Source: Phallusia mammillata (Eukaryota; Chordata; Ascidiacea; Phlebobranchia; Ascidiidae). From it: a stretch of DNA of 64,000 nucleotides. The stretch covers positions 1 to 64,000 of the forward strand of contig QLIY01000062.1 of NCBI GenBank assembly GCA_003260075.1, given 5' to 3'. The position numbers were made by a program, and so were the translations under genes. Positions 45,737 to 58,576 of the stretch are shown here, piece by piece (position 1 is the stretch's first letter; each line of letters begins with the position of its first letter). The notes below the pieces were generated by a model. That model ran no database searches. It was given only the letters and a program-made list of their open reading frames with translations, and was not told where the DNA came from.

Positions 45737-48465
45737 TCAATTTTTGGATTTGTTCACTTTTCGTACACATCTTAAGGCAAGAAATATCGCAATAACAAGG
45801 AACACAGATCCATTAAGAAGCAAAACAAAATTAACGATGTTATCTGATGACACCAGTTCTTCAATTACAGTTGGATCTAAAAACAAACGTTTTATTTAAG
45901 ATTTTCTCATGTTGATAGATTTATTTAAAATATACAAGTAAATGATTTGATTTCACTCAACACACTGGGTGTACACTAGGTAATTGCATTTACCGCTAAT
46001 TTAGTAAGTTACATTTAAATTCAATACTTTAATTTGTCACAGTCGCCGTACGAAACGCAAACAAATGTTAAGTTTTTGTTTATTTTGTGACTAAAATGGC
46101 AGAACTAGATTATATCGTATAATGTTCTTAGGAGCAAAATGCTAAACGAGTTTCATTTAGTTTAAAAGTGGTGTTTTTAATTTGTATAACCACGTTTTTT
46201 TTAGAAAACGAAACGTCTGGAAAACGTTTGCGTGTCGAGATTTAGAAAGGTGGGTCCTACAGCGCCACCTTGTGGAAAAGTTTATGCACATTAATAAAAT
46301 TGAAAAATGTACTAACACCATATCTCACAGCAGGCCCACCTTAAGCAAAATTTCAGGAGGTAGCGTAAAGAGCACCAAGTTTATTTAAAACGGTTTGAAA
46401 TCTCCGAAAATGCTGACGGTTAGGGTTACTATAGGCTTGTGGTACTGTATCATAATTAAAAATTTAGTAAAATTAAATTTTAAACTTAGTTCTTAATGCA
46501 AAATTGACAAAATCTTAGTTCCCTTGTTGGCAATCGAAAATTAGATAAATGTGGGTCTGTCGTAAGGTATGGTGTTAGTAGCTCTACCGATAAAAATATA
46601 TAAAAAAAACTGCTAGTTACTTATTCTACATAGCTTTCCATCTTTTGTAAGAATCCTATCCCCCCCCCCCTCCGAAAATGCTGACGGTTAGGGTTACTAT
46701 AGGCTTGTGGTACTGTATTATAATTAAAAATTTATTAAAATTAAATTTTAAACTTAGTTCTTAATGTAAAATTGACAAAATCTTAGTTCCATTGTTGACA
46801 ATCGAAAATTAGCTAAATGTGGGTCTGTCGTACGGTATGGTGTTAGTAGCTCTACCGATAAAATATAGATAAAAAAATGCTATAGTTACTTCTACACAGC
46901 TTTCCATCTTTTGTAAGAATCCTATGCCCGTGGCACGAACATATCACTTTGCTTTCCTTTATTTCACATTTGTCTGAGCACATTCCGTTATTCTGAATGT
47001 GAATCAAGATAAGTTTTGAAAGAAAAAGCTTTAATTTCATGCAATTCACTTACAATATCGCATTTGTTCGATTCAGCAACAAAAACGGGTCCAAAGGAAA
47101 GACGTCTGTACTGGCCCGAATTAATGGAGCGTTTCTTTTTGCTGCATGTCTGTAAAATGTAAATAAAAAAACAATCGAAATTGATGGGTAACTGTAATTT
47201 ATTTGGAAAGAACTCATATTAGACAAAGTGTTCTTAATTCTAATTATTTTTTGTGCGGTTATTTTTTTTCAAATCTAGTATTGATGTCATTTATGGTGAA
47301 ACCTCACCCAGTCCAAATAGGTCAAACCGTCAAAATTCTGACTTTTTTCTTTTAAATTGGCGCTAGTGCTCTTTGGCCACCTATTGATATTTAGCAAACC
47401 CCCCCCCCCGTCAAAATTCTGACTTTTTTCTTTTAAATTGGCGCTAGTGCTCTTTGCGCCACCTATTGATATTTAGCAAACTTTGTCCCCCCCCCCTTTG
47501 CTTTCCTTTATTTCACATTTGTCTGAGCACATTCCGTTATTCTGGATGGTTCAAGATAGGTTTGAAAGAAAAAGCTTTAATTTCATGCAATTTACTTACA
47601 ATATCGCATTTGTTCGATTCAGCAACAAGAACTCCCCCCCCCCTAATATTTGTGAAATTGTATGGGGCAAGTATTCAAGTAACCGTCGAAGCCAATATAA
47701 ATAGAAACTTGATTTAAACATATTTGCTGTGTGCCGTGTGCAGTTGTGCACCCTTATGAGTGTATCCTGTGTTTTTTGTGTTGTTGTAAAATCTGGTTAT
47801 CACATGTAGGCCTACCGTAAACAGTAACGTGCAACAGGGGAGTAAGGGACGCGTTATACGTTGTTATAGAAGGTGCAAATTTGGTGACTAAGAAGTTGCA
47901 TACTTCAATGGAGGTTATATTTCTTTTATGTTGTGAGATGTTAATATTTCTTTGTTGTTTCAGGCTAGATGTTAGGCTACATTTAGATAATTTTTGTAGT
48001 GAACTAAACAGTTTTTTGTAGTGAACTAACAATAAAATTAGAAAATTTTCGGATATTTTTCGGATCGGATCTTATTGTTGCTCGAAAATTTTGGATCAGG
48101 ATCAGGATCAGGATCGGAGCGGAGCGGAAAATTACAATTCAGGATCGGATTTCGTATCTCAAATTTCCCGATCCGCCCACCTCTGTTCGTAAGTTCTCTG
48201 ATACTCTGAATCTTGTATACGCAAAAAAAATGTTTTCAGTCTGGTGCGTTTACCGGTGAAGTGCATTCTCCACTTGAATTCTGGCAAACGCTGATATCGC
48301 AGTGAACGTAGATCGCTTGCTGATTGTCGGTGTAATTCGTCCACACGAAACTTTGGAACTTAAAACTGCCCTCGTTAGGTTGATAGTTTCGAATCACTTG
48401 TTTGGTGCTGGAGTCTTCACCCTCGTTGGTCGCTGCACAGCTTTTGTTAAAGTAAAAAGTTTTAA

Positions 48466-48540
<75 letters not shown>

Positions 48541-51500
48541 TGCGAAATTAATATTTTTGTTAGAAAATAAAAGATTTCACTGACGCTGGTCGTCTGTCAC
48601 TCTTTTTGAGTATATATGTTTTAAATGTTTTAAAAATATATTAAATTTATTACCTATTGACTAAAACCGATCTATCTAACAAATAAGCCCCCCCCCCCTG
48701 CGAAATTAATATTTTTGTTAGAAAATAAAAGATTTCACTGACGCTTATCGTCTGGCACTCTTTTTGAGTATATATATTTTAAATGTTTCAAAAATATATT
48801 AAATTTATTAAGTATGGACTAAAACCGATCTATCTAACAAATAAATGGTTGACCGGTCGCCCTGTTATAAGTAAAAATGTATCAGTGCAACAAATCGTGA
48901 TGGCATTGACATTGTAACTTAGTGTCGACATTGCGAACCAAAATGTTGGAGCTTGAAAATATCCCGTTCAAGCCCTTTGTATAAAAACTTAGGTCTCAAC
49001 CCGCCTTGAATCTAAACCAGACCCGCGTTTTGTCACATTACCACTCAGCTGCGTTTAAAAACAATTAATCAATATTGCTAAAAACAAAACAACATTTCAT
49101 TGCGGTCTTGTTCACACAGAATGGAAACTGCTCCTTTATAAACTTGTCACAAAGTTATTCACATCGTGTGTGTGCCTTTATGCAAATTGGCAGTGCGTGG
49201 TTACGGCACAAGTGGCTGGTGGCAACATGCCTGTGACTGCCTTTGTGTTTTCTGAGGCACACGTTGTGTTCTGAGCCTTGTGTTTTTCAAACTTGTGTTT
49301 GTGGTGCCAAGCCATTCTACTTTGGCGACGGCACAATGTAGACCTGTACTGCGTTTGATTAAAGAAAATATTGGCTTTGAAATTAACTGACAGCTTTTGG
49401 GGATCAGACGAAAAGCTCATTAAAAGTTATCTTTTCTAAGAAACGCGTATAAAAAAGTATTGTAAAACGCGACATCTTTAACATATAATATTTACACTAA
49501 CTTAAAAAAGCTTACATACCTGGAAGCGATGATAGGATACGTCAGTGAGTCTACAGGAGAGGAGGTACGAGTTGCCCAACATTCCTCTATCTAAAAATAT
49601 TTTCAAGGTAAGGAGTGAAAGCAGAAACTATTGGATTAGCCAATGTCTTATAACTAGCTGACGTTGTAGGTCGGAACAGTGTACATTGTCTGCAACTTAG
49701 ACTATCTGGTTTCAAAAATATAAATACGTTGGTTGACATATGTTGATAGAGCTTCTAACACCATACCTCACGGCAGACCCACGTTTAGCTAACTTGCGCA
49801 AAAGCGGAGTTATTTATTTAGCAGCTGTAAAGGGGTTGGGGTTAGGATACATGCTTATACCTTACCCTGTCCTAACCGTGAGGATTTTTAGAGATATATC
49901 GTTTTAAATGAGTAAAACTGATCTTGGCGCTGCCTATCGGAAATTACCTAAATGTGGTTTTGCCGTGAGGTATGGTGTACAGTATTATGATTTTCCTGTC
50001 ATGTTCGTTTACCTGCATTATAAAGTTGGTATCTGATGCTGGAACTCTGTCCATTTTCACCTTCGCATAAATATAATCGGGGACGATGATTTGAGCGTTG
50101 GCCATCAAAGGGGCATTAAAGCTGTCGTTTGCAAAGAGTTGAAGGGAAACATCAAATTCACCCGAAACCGGGTCTGACGCGACATTATTCGGTCTGTAAA
50201 AGTTCAAGTACATAAACCTTCGGTTAAATCGGACCGGGTTTGACCAAAAAATTGTAAGGCTTGTGCGAAGATCCGGATTCACCGATGTAGGTTAGTTAAT
50301 GCCTTACAACATTACAAATCATTTGTACCTCGAGTTTTGTCCGAATTAGCCAAAGACTTGTATTAACCGACTACGGTTTTTTATGTATCCAGACACGGTT
50401 AACGAACTAATACACAAAGATTAACATGTGTTCGTCGACATTCAAATCGCTCAACATAACGTGATATCAATAAGATTTAGAACAGCAAGCGTCCTTTAAA
50501 AATGCGATAGACTAAGGTCCCCAATAATGTGACTTTTTCTCAGAATAATATTTCAAATTAGGTAAACGAACACAATCTTATTAAGCAAAATTTATTAATA
50601 ACAAGTTTCCCCTAAAAAAACTATAACTTGCAGTCAAGCGTTGACCAACTCATATCCAATTATAACACCCTTAGAATTTTAAAATTGATCTATTGTGTTG
50701 CTTGGAAACACTACACAAATATATTAGGTTGTAAAACTTAACTCTTCCGATACTTTCCAACGTTTTGTCAATTGTCTATTATTTTTGAAGACTAAATTTG
50801 CTTTTCCGCTTTGAAAACATGGAAAACACTACAGAACATTAAAACAATACTTACTGAATAATAGGATTGACATTCTTGGAGTTTACTTGGGCAGATGAGT
50901 TGTATTCGCAAGTTATGTTCAAACTGTAACGAACAAAACGTTGGATGCTGGCATTGTTCCGCGCTTTATGATTCCAAATCGTGTATGTGTTGAAAATCTT
51001 GTCTGGACTGCTTGAGACCTGTAAATTTAAGGTTCGTTACACGCGGTCTATTTTAGAAACCGTTATATTTCTGAACCATTGGCTCACAAACTGTATGCGG
51101 AAAATTCCTTTGAGAAGAAATTCGATTTTACGAGTCTAAGACTAAATCTTAAAATATTTGTGAAATAAAAATCTTTTTTTTTAACTTGACAAACTAGTAT
51201 TGATGTTAATTCTTACGTTTAAAGTGAAAGGACATTCGCCGATTGCAAAGATAAATTTAGGGTATGGGTACGGTCGCCGACATGCTGCATTTACATTCGT
51301 TAGATCATAGACATGTTCTGTGGCGATGTAAAATTCGTCGCCATAAGTTGCATTGAGAGCGGCCATATCATTTGAAGAAAGTCTAGAGACAAAAGTCAAT
51401 TCATTTTACCGACAGGCTTTTTAATAAAGAAACAAAATTGGGTAAATTTACTTACTGAAATGATATCGTTTGGGGTCCACAGGACAAAAGCGGTCCTGTG

Positions 51501-54500
51501 ATAAATAGGTGATTGAATTGGCTTTTGGACATAGGCTAAATTAATAAACTATGGCGATTCAAAAACCGAGGTAATAGAAAACGTGCAAGTACAAAATTGT
51601 TGAAATTTTTTTATCTCTTTGTCTATTACTGCTCTTTGTGCTACTTATCGAAATTTAAATGGGAAGACATACCAACACCATACCTCAAGGCAGACCCACA
51701 TTAAAATTCGATAATTGGCGCAAAGAGCTCAATTGTTTTTTAGCAGCCAAACACGGGTTGGGTTAGATACTAAGATTTGAAAATTAGACTTTAAGAACTA
51801 AGTTTTAATTACTGGATTTTTAATGATAATATTTTAATCCTAACAGCTCTAACCGTCACTAATTTAGAGATATACCGTTTCAAATAGGTATCTTAAAAAT
51901 GTGGGATTGCCGTGGGGCATAATGTAAGTAGCTCTACCTAATGGTGGGATTGTAATTTTTTCAGCCGGTTATTTCACAAAAGTCAGCTGGTTTTGTTACA
52001 AAAAGTCCTTTGACAGTAACCAGTATTGTCAACTGGTTCGCTGATCTCACAAAATTTCGTGAAACGGGAACCGGCTGAATCACACCACTGGCTCTGTCCA
52101 TTTACTGCTCTAATGATTATTTGTATTTGCATGTTGTTAGTAGATGTTCTCAGTAAATAAGTACCGTCTGTGGTTGTAATAGTTGCGAAGAAATACTCTG
52201 TAGAAGGAGGACTGTAATGAAGTATGTCAAATCCATTGGCTTCAATCTCCATTGTAAGTTGTGTGAGATTCACGGTCATACCATTACCCTCGAACCAAGT
52301 CGCACTTTTCGTATGATCAGTCGGTTTAATCTGGAAGAATTCAGTTGCGAACATATGAAGTATCGTTACGAAGAAACTATTAGAAGTTGTAAGAGATTGA
52401 AAGGTTGATAAACTTTTAGTTTACTGTGACAATGTATACAGTGGTAAATTTGAACGTTGTACATTTATGTATAAGCTGTTAAAAAGAAACAAAACATATC
52501 TACGGGTTTACCGCTGAGCCTGCTTAGCTCTGTTGGTACTATAGTAGAGCATGAACCCGGGAAAGAACCCCCCCCCCCTGTCGTGGGTTCGAATCCCACC
52601 ACAGGCTAGATTTTTCTAACCTACGATGGAAAATGGAAATGCCTAGTAAACGGTTAATTCGGTAAAACGCCTTAAAGCGGGCTGGTGTACTGCGACAAAA
52701 CATGTATAAATACGGAAATATGCAAAGTAATTTTGACTCACGATCATAAATGCAGAAGGTTCCAATTGTAAGGGTGCAAAGTCGATTTGGTAATTTCTGG
52801 AAAACGGGCTATTCACCCGATACAAGCAAGTTGAAAGGTATGGAACACCACTGATTCCTCCGATGCTGGAAACGTTTCTGGGAAAATCACTTGTCGTCCA
52901 GGTTTCATTACATTCCGGTGAGACTAAACATAACCAACCGTACATGAATTTTACGCAACAAATCAACAAATTTGTCTGCATACCAAAGAAGAATATTTTC
53001 GGTTAGTTCAAAGAATATGTTTCGGCAGGTTCGAGAATTTGAAAACTTTACGACAGAGATGGATTTTACAAGATAGGGGCCTTTTATATATCTGGTGATA
53101 CTTGGTTTGGAATGACAGTTTGAAAGTAACCAAAATGTTATAAAGTAACTTATGTGTTATCATGCATGATTTTGGCAAGACCTGGACATTTGTTTTCAAA
53201 TTGTAACAAAAAACCCGACTGGTAGGAAAAAAGATTTTAAAGTTTCTCAAAATCTAACTCCAAAGCATGTTTAAAATTTAAGTATTCTAAGTAAAACCAC
53301 ACTAATTGTACATGCACATAGTACATTGTTGCAATACTGGTATGTGCACGTGTAGGAAAGTGTTCAAAAGTCATAGTCGTTATTCCCGCACGCGCGGGGC
53401 TTTTTGGGTCGGGTTGGGGCCTAAAATTATATTTAAAAAGGGTTCAGGTTGGCTTTTGGGCTCGTACCTTCGGGTTTTAGGACGCGTTTTTGAGCCCATT
53501 TCTATGGATCACGCAGACAAGAAAACGATGACAGGGTCGGTACAAACTATTTAACAACCCGAAGTCAAAGTCTTGCTTTAAAGTTTAAACCATTACCAAC
53601 TCTCCGATTCGTTGTGAGGATTACGTCTTTCACACTTATTCGAACTCACATCAGGCAAGGTTTGCTATAAATAACGATGAATGGCGCAAAGATCTTGCGA
53701 ATATTTAAAGCAAATTGTGTGAAAATGCTGAAAGTTAGGGCAATTGTAGGGTTGAAGTGAGGTTTTATAACAAGAAAAGCAATAAAACTAACTATAAAAC
53801 TTATTTGTTGGACAAATCCCGATGAAGGCTTTTTATGTCTGTATATGGGTCAGGCGCTCCGGACCATTCGGCCAAGTTTCTGCCCAGCCCTATCCCAGGC
53901 TTACTGATAACTTATATAACTGGGCTAATTACGCCCTCTATCGGCATTACCAAACTGATTTTTTTAGCCTACGCCTTGCCCTATGGTGGTGAATGCTTGG
54001 TGACCTCCTTGATTCGGTATGGCGCCTTCAATGGGCCTGGCGTACTGTGATTTATTACCAAACTTTGTCTGTTACAAGTTCTTTTGTTAGTTTGCTCTAC
54101 CTCTATACGTACCTGGATAGACTCTCAATTTCACGACTTCGGGATAACGTTCTTCGGTGCTACATTTATAGGAAAATGGAGGTTCTATTAAATTGATGAA
54201 TCCAAATGCTCTGCCATCTCCGGACAATCTCCCAATTAATGGCCCTGTGGTTTGTTCACTTGCGTGTACCTAATATGAATTAAGGTCATAGCAGCAAATC
54301 AAAAAGCTTATTTGGAATTTTTTGGCTATTGATACACTCGTATCATTAAGTTATTTCACCCACAAGATTTTGAATTTTTTTGTCAAACAAAATAAAAAAT
54401 TAGCTTAAATTGAAACGCGTTTTTTGTAATCGAAACAAGAGACATATACAATCTTATTTTAATGACTGAACTAACGTAAGACGTCGCAACAGAAAATGTT

Positions 54501-55030
54501 GCTAAATACCGATAGATGGCTTAAAGTGCGCAGTTATTTAAATTAACATGAGACAGGGATAGGGTTTGAAACTAAATTTAACGTAAGGAACTAAATTTTT
54601 AAGTTGACTCTGGTGTTATTATTACTAACTTATAAAACCTCACCCAACCCTAATAGCGCTAACTGTTAGCATTTTGGACACAAATTGCATTTTAAATATT
54701 CCTAGATGTAGCCTACGCTCTTTGAGCCACCTAACAATATTAAGAAAACTTCTGGTGGCCGTTCTTGTGTTAGTAGATTTTACTATGTTATTAGCTTCGT
54801 TTTGAACGGTTTGGAGCACTTACTGTGCAATTGCTTCGGAGCAGATCACCCGATTCAATAAAGAGCACAGACTGAACGTTCACATCGATTCTACCCGATA
54901 TCATTGAACAACCGGTGTCAATAGTTACCGTACTGGTAAAATTGACGTTTCCGCAAAGTGCATTAGCCTCTGTTAATAAAAACAAACTGTTAATTAATAT
55001 GCCTATATGCACGTAACTCCAGATAAACAT
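45737..55030 (-). CDS. CUB-like/ZP/EGF transmembrane protein (13 exons, 652 aa)
   Basis: Exons in transcript order: 54824-55030, 54113-54269, 52742-52923, 52106-52330, 51456-51535, 51217-51382, 50855-51018, 50013-50193, 49520-49590, 48254-48440, 47054-47149, 46890-46992, 45737-45876. They total 1959 nt with all phases consistent. There is a signal peptide (residues 1-24), then a region of unclear type to 121 and a degenerate CUB-like region (about 122-270, only two of the usual cysteines). A ZP module spans 276-542 with ten cysteines: four in ZP-N (first CGPQTISF) and six in ZP-C (including IEECWAT and YVHCDISVC). A KKKR cleavage site is at 544-547, a hydrophobic patch LSFGPVFVA at 557-565, an EGF at 570-605, a helix at 620-641 and a short basic tail. 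ZP modules polymerise into extracellular coats, so an egg-coat or epithelial matrix role is plausible. The first exon is least certain: a strong acceptor (TTATTAACAG) lies inside it. Confidence 0.82.
46308..46857. mobile_element. GGTAGAGC-family element with partial duplicate
   Basis: 46308-46588 carries family motifs (ACACCATATCTCACAGCAGG, GCTGACGGTTAGGGTTACTA, TGTTAGTAGCTCTACC). From 46671, directly after the C11 run at 46660-46670, the right two-thirds is repeated to 46857 with few differences. It lies in the intron before the last exon of the ZP gene. Confidence 0.65.
47270..47720. repeat. Intron segment with three C-run joints
   Basis: C-runs at 47399-47409, 47487-47496 and 47634-47643 each begin or end copies of nearby sequence. 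TCAAAATTCTGACTTTTTTC is repeated after the first run. TTTGCTTTCCTTTATTTCAC, which belongs to 46950-47070 (the EGF exon region), is repeated after the second. The second copy lacks 46890-46949 and is not a usable exon. Confidence 0.6.
48020..48190. repeat. GGATCGGA-rich repeat end
   Basis: Dense GGATCAGGATCAGGATCGGA and CCCGATCCGCCCACCTCTG look like the subterminal region and end of a hAT-like MITE. The left end is not defined. It sits immediately 3' of ZP exon 10 (48254-48440). Confidence 0.4.
48468..48840. repeat. 73-nt C-run and duplicated intron sequence
   Basis: The C-run 48468-48540 starts 28 nt upstream of the acceptor of ZP exon 10. Sequence 48541-48687 is repeated from 48699 after a second run (48688-48698) with a few differences. 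Confidence 0.7.
49747..49979. mobile_element. GGTAGAGC-family element beside ZP exon 8
   Basis: Inverted ends AGAGCTTCTAACACCATACC and the complementary CCGTGAGGTATGGTGT flank the family interior (TTTAGCAGCTGTAAAGGGG, CCTAACCGTGAGGATTTTTAGAG). The right end lies only about 33 nt from the donor of exon 8 (exon ends at 50013). Confidence 0.7.
51665..51938. mobile_element. GGTAGAGC-family element in ZP intron
   Basis: Left part ACCAACACCATACCTCAAGG, interior AAAGAGCTCAATTG and TCTAACCGTCACTAATTTAG, right end AAGTAGCTCTACC. It is directly followed by an inverted copy of the CCCACCACTG MITE family. Confidence 0.65.
51939..52090. mobile_element. hAT-type MITE, inverted copy of the 33752 family
   Basis: Begins AATGGTGGGATT and ends GGCTGAATCACACCACTG, with AGAACCG-type interior. 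Its right end is 16 nt from ZP exon 4 (52106-52330), so it lies beside that donor. Confidence 0.7.
52524..52612 (+). repeat. tRNA-derived SINE head with C-run insertion
   Basis: Carries a diverged A-box region (TTAGCTCTGTTGGTA), a C11 run (52568-52578) in the anticodon region and an intact B-box with T-arm (GTGGGTTCGAATCCCAC). It continues into AGATTTTTCTAACCTACG like the copy at 59642. It lies in a ZP intron. Confidence 0.7.
53950..54053 (+). repeat. SINE tail (truncated copy)
   Basis: Contains TAGCCTACGCCTTGCC...GGTGGTGAATGCTTGGTGACC and GGCGTACTGTGAT, matching the 3' part of the SINE at 59642-59810. The tRNA-like head is missing. It lies just 3' of ZP exon 2 on the opposite strand. Confidence 0.65.
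54485..54785. mobile_element. GGTAGAGC-family element, degenerate
   Basis: Shares ATACCGATAGATGGC, GGGATAGGGTTTG, AGCGCTAACTGTTAGCAT and the end TGTTAGTAGATTTTAC with other copies. It lies in the first intron of the ZP gene. Confidence 0.5.
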
Positions 55031-55186
55031 ACCTGTAAGCGAGTTTTATATTTATTTATTTGCTTGTTATAAACTACAGGTTAAACGGACTTGGCCCACC
55101 CCCCCCCCATACCTGTAAGCGAGTTTTATATTTATTTATTTGCTTGTTATAAACTATCGTAAACCACAGGTTAAACGGACTTGGTC

Positions 55187-55368
55187 CGGTGGTGGGATTC
55201 AGCCGGTTCGCACAGGTTCTGTGGAACCGTATATCACGAAATTTTATGAGATCAGCGAACCGCTTAACATTATTGGTTACTGTCAATAGACTTTTTGTAA
55301 CAGAACCGACTGAAAAATATAACTTTTTTGATAGAACCTGTGACAAAAAAATGTAAATCCCACCACTG
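55187..55368. mobile_element. hAT-type MITE, 33752 family
   Basis: Begins CGGTGGTGGGATTCAGCC and ends AAATCCCACCACTG, with GAACCG repeats. Flanking 8-mers ACTTGGTC and ATTTGGCC are partly matching. A C10 run at 55099-55108 and a duplicated segment (CATACCTGTAAGCGAG) lie just before it, close to the 5' end of the ZP gene. Confidence 0.75.
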
Positions 55369-55369
55369 A

Positions 55370-55540
55370 TTTGGCCAATCCGAATCTTCACCTAATTCGG
55401 ACAATCTTGAGGTATATAATAGGATTTGTAATGTGTTAAGGCGTTACCTAATCGACATCGGTTAATCTGGATCTTCGCCTAATCCCGACAATTTTAATGA
55501 TCCAAATCGGTTCGTATTAACCAAGGTTTACTGTTTAGAA
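55370..55540. repeat. CCGAATTAGGCGAAGATC-type repeat
   Basis: Contains several diverged copies of ACCTAATTCGGACAATC and GGTTAATCTGGATCTTCGCC. It resembles 18600-18720 and 50270-50370. Probably Tigger-like or another DNA-transposon relic; superfamily not established. Confidence 0.4.
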
Positions 55541-55690
55541 TTGAAAATTAATAGCATGAGCATTTGCCGAAACGTTTTACAAAAAAGCATTGCTACGTTT
55601 TTTTGGGCTGTTATGTCGTTGAACAAATTTTAAAAATACACATTATTAGTTTAACCTTCATTTGCAACAAATAATAAAGATAGTTGCATN

Positions 55691-55926
<236 letters not shown>

Positions 55927-57181
55927 AACAGGAAACGGAAAAGGATCGGGGCTTATTATTCAGGGGTAATATAGGTTGACTATTTTGAATTGCTCACCTG
56001 TATACATTTCTTCGTGGTTGAATAGTTTTCCTAGCCCACATTTAACCAGAGGGTCTGTGATTCTTCTTACGACAAACGTAATAATTGTTTATATTTATGC
56101 GAGGGTATTGTTAAACTTGTGTTTATTTGTCACGGGGTTTGAACCCAAAATAAAGCCAAGTTTAGATATTTTCGTTGCACTTTCACCGTAAAAGTTTCAC
56201 GTACTTGCATCCTTGGCTTTATACTGTTTGCAAACAATTAAATGTAATGTACAAGTAAGAACATTTTGCACATTGGTCTTTACGACCGTAAATTTAGTGC
56301 ATTTGGTTGTTGTATATTCGTTCGGACATATTTTTACCGGACTAAGTTGGGACATATCTAACTATGGAATTTGAAATATATTTTGGTTTAGCCCCGACAA
56401 TGGTAAAGCATTCTCTAAAAAATAAACCGGTTTGGAGGTACGGTAGGAGGCTAAAATCGGCTAGAACCAATTTCAAACTGGAATATTATGAAAATGTCGG
56501 GTTTTTCACACCATTATCAACGTTCGGTAACAGCTGGATTGTTTACAGACAACGATGGAAGTGTAATGTGGTTCCTGTCTTCCCAACATTTTATTTCACA
56601 TAATTGTTTGTTTTACCAGCTGCCACATACATATTATAACGTTGTATTGGGAATCCAAGACCGACGATGCATTCGTTTCCGTATATGGCGTGGGTTTTTG
56701 CACACAATATGTTTGACGCTGCAAAACACATTCTATTTGCTGCAATGGGCTGCCTGCAGATCAAATTTGGTGGTTGCCTCAATAACGGGCTTTAAAAATG
56801 GGTGAATTCATTTATTTTTGTGAATATTTTGAAAAATACATTTTGTTATCTATATTTTGCGGCTTTTGTTGCATGAAGTTTTTATTTACAATCCCGAGAA
56901 AATCCCGAAATAGTTTTTTTACAGCTTCCCAAATTCATAGTTTTTTTCCCACTCCGAATTTGCGCGCCAGTCGCCATTATCTTATGCCGTGTAAAGGTAT
57001 TCTTGTAGTGCAAGCACCAAAAGCGTCACAATATCATGCACAGCCCCCCCCCCTGTTTTACCAGCTGTCACATACATATTATAACGTTGTATTGGGAATC
57101 CAAGACTGACGATGTATCCGTTTCCGTATATGGCGTTGGTTTTTTTGCTCACAATATGTTTAACACTGCAAAACACATTCT

Positions 57182-57280
<99 letters not shown>

Positions 57281-58445
57281 CCTGAAAATCAAAGTTGGCG
57301 GTTGCCTTGTTAAGGTTAACCAACACTTTATAAGTGGAAAAACGGATATGTAGTACTTTCTTATGACAAGCGTAATAAATATTCATATTTTTTTAGAGTA
57401 TTGTTGAAAACCTATGTATTTTTTACAAGGTACGAACCCAGGACTATTCCGAAAACCAATCATAATCGAGTTTTTATGACTGTTTGTGTTTAGGCGCCTT
57501 GGATCATTAGGCCAAGTTACTTAAAAAATATTGATGAATATTAATTAAAAACAGCAACAAAACGTAACAAATCACATTACACGTTAACAATGTGTAGGCG
57601 ACATCATTTATTTCGCTGAACATAAGAGTTTTTACGCATAATACATTCTGATAAACGCACTGAATTTAGAAGGCATACAAATCTGGACACCCAATGGCTA
57701 TACTTTCACTGTATTTACATTGATAAATACTACATTTAGCACACAACAACATGTAAGTTAGTTCAATATTTTGTCCCCGAATTAACCATTAATGACGCCA
57801 AAATTCGACCGTACTTTTCACGTATGCATACCCAAGCAGAAATCTAAAAAGGAGGCACAAGGCAATTTTTTATACAAATAAGTGCCTATCAACAGTTTAA
57901 CACAGCGGGTTTTACAGCAATAAATTTGAAGTCATTTTTGTTGTAATTTTGTTCAGACATATAGTACAGACTAATGGAATTTAAAATATGTTTTGTCCCC
58001 TTCCCACAATGGTAAAGCATTTTCGGAAAAACCTATTTGAGACAAATGTTTTTCACACGATCATCAACGTTCGGTGGCAGCAAGATTGTTGTCTTTCCCA
58101 ACATTTAATTTCACATAATTGTGTGTTTTTTCTTCCACAAACATATTAACGTTGTACTGGGAATTCCCCCCCCCCCTCCGAATTTGCGCGCCAGTCGCCA
58201 TTATCTTATGCCGTGTAAAGGTAGTCTTGTAGTGCAAGCACAAAAGCGTCACAATATCATACACAATTAAGATTGATCGCCTGGCAATTCAGCTTAATAA
58301 ATGTATCAAGTTAGAAATTTATCTGGTTTTTCCAGCCGCCATAAGATGTATAAAAGTGATGCAAACCTATATTTATAAACAAAAGCAAGGAAACCATTCG
58401 CGGGCGTTGGCGAAAAGGATATGGGATGAGACCGTCATTACGAAA

Positions 58446-58576
58446 GGTAGAGCTACTAACACCATAACTCCCCCCCCCCCCCCCCCCCCATTTATAGCCG
58501 CTAAATAAAAATTCAGCTCTTTACGCCCCCTTGTAAAAGCGTAAGGTAGATTCTCGTTATGGTTAGTAGCTCTACC
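58446..58576. mobile_element. GGTAGAGCTACTAACACC element with 9-bp target duplication
   Basis: Ends GGTAGAGCTACTAACACC and GTTAGTAGCTCTACC. Flanks ATTACGAAA (58437-58445) and ATTACGAAA (58577-58585) match exactly over 9 bp. A 20-nt C-run (58470-58489) replaces part of the interior. This copy gives the best boundary definition of the family. Confidence 0.75.

Noticed and set aside
49178..49420. 80-codon minus-strand open frame between ZP exons 9 and 10
   Set aside because: It has several cysteines and looked like the end of the ZP module, but no acceptor gives the right phase. Exon 10 at 48254-48440 supplies the expected motif with perfect phase.
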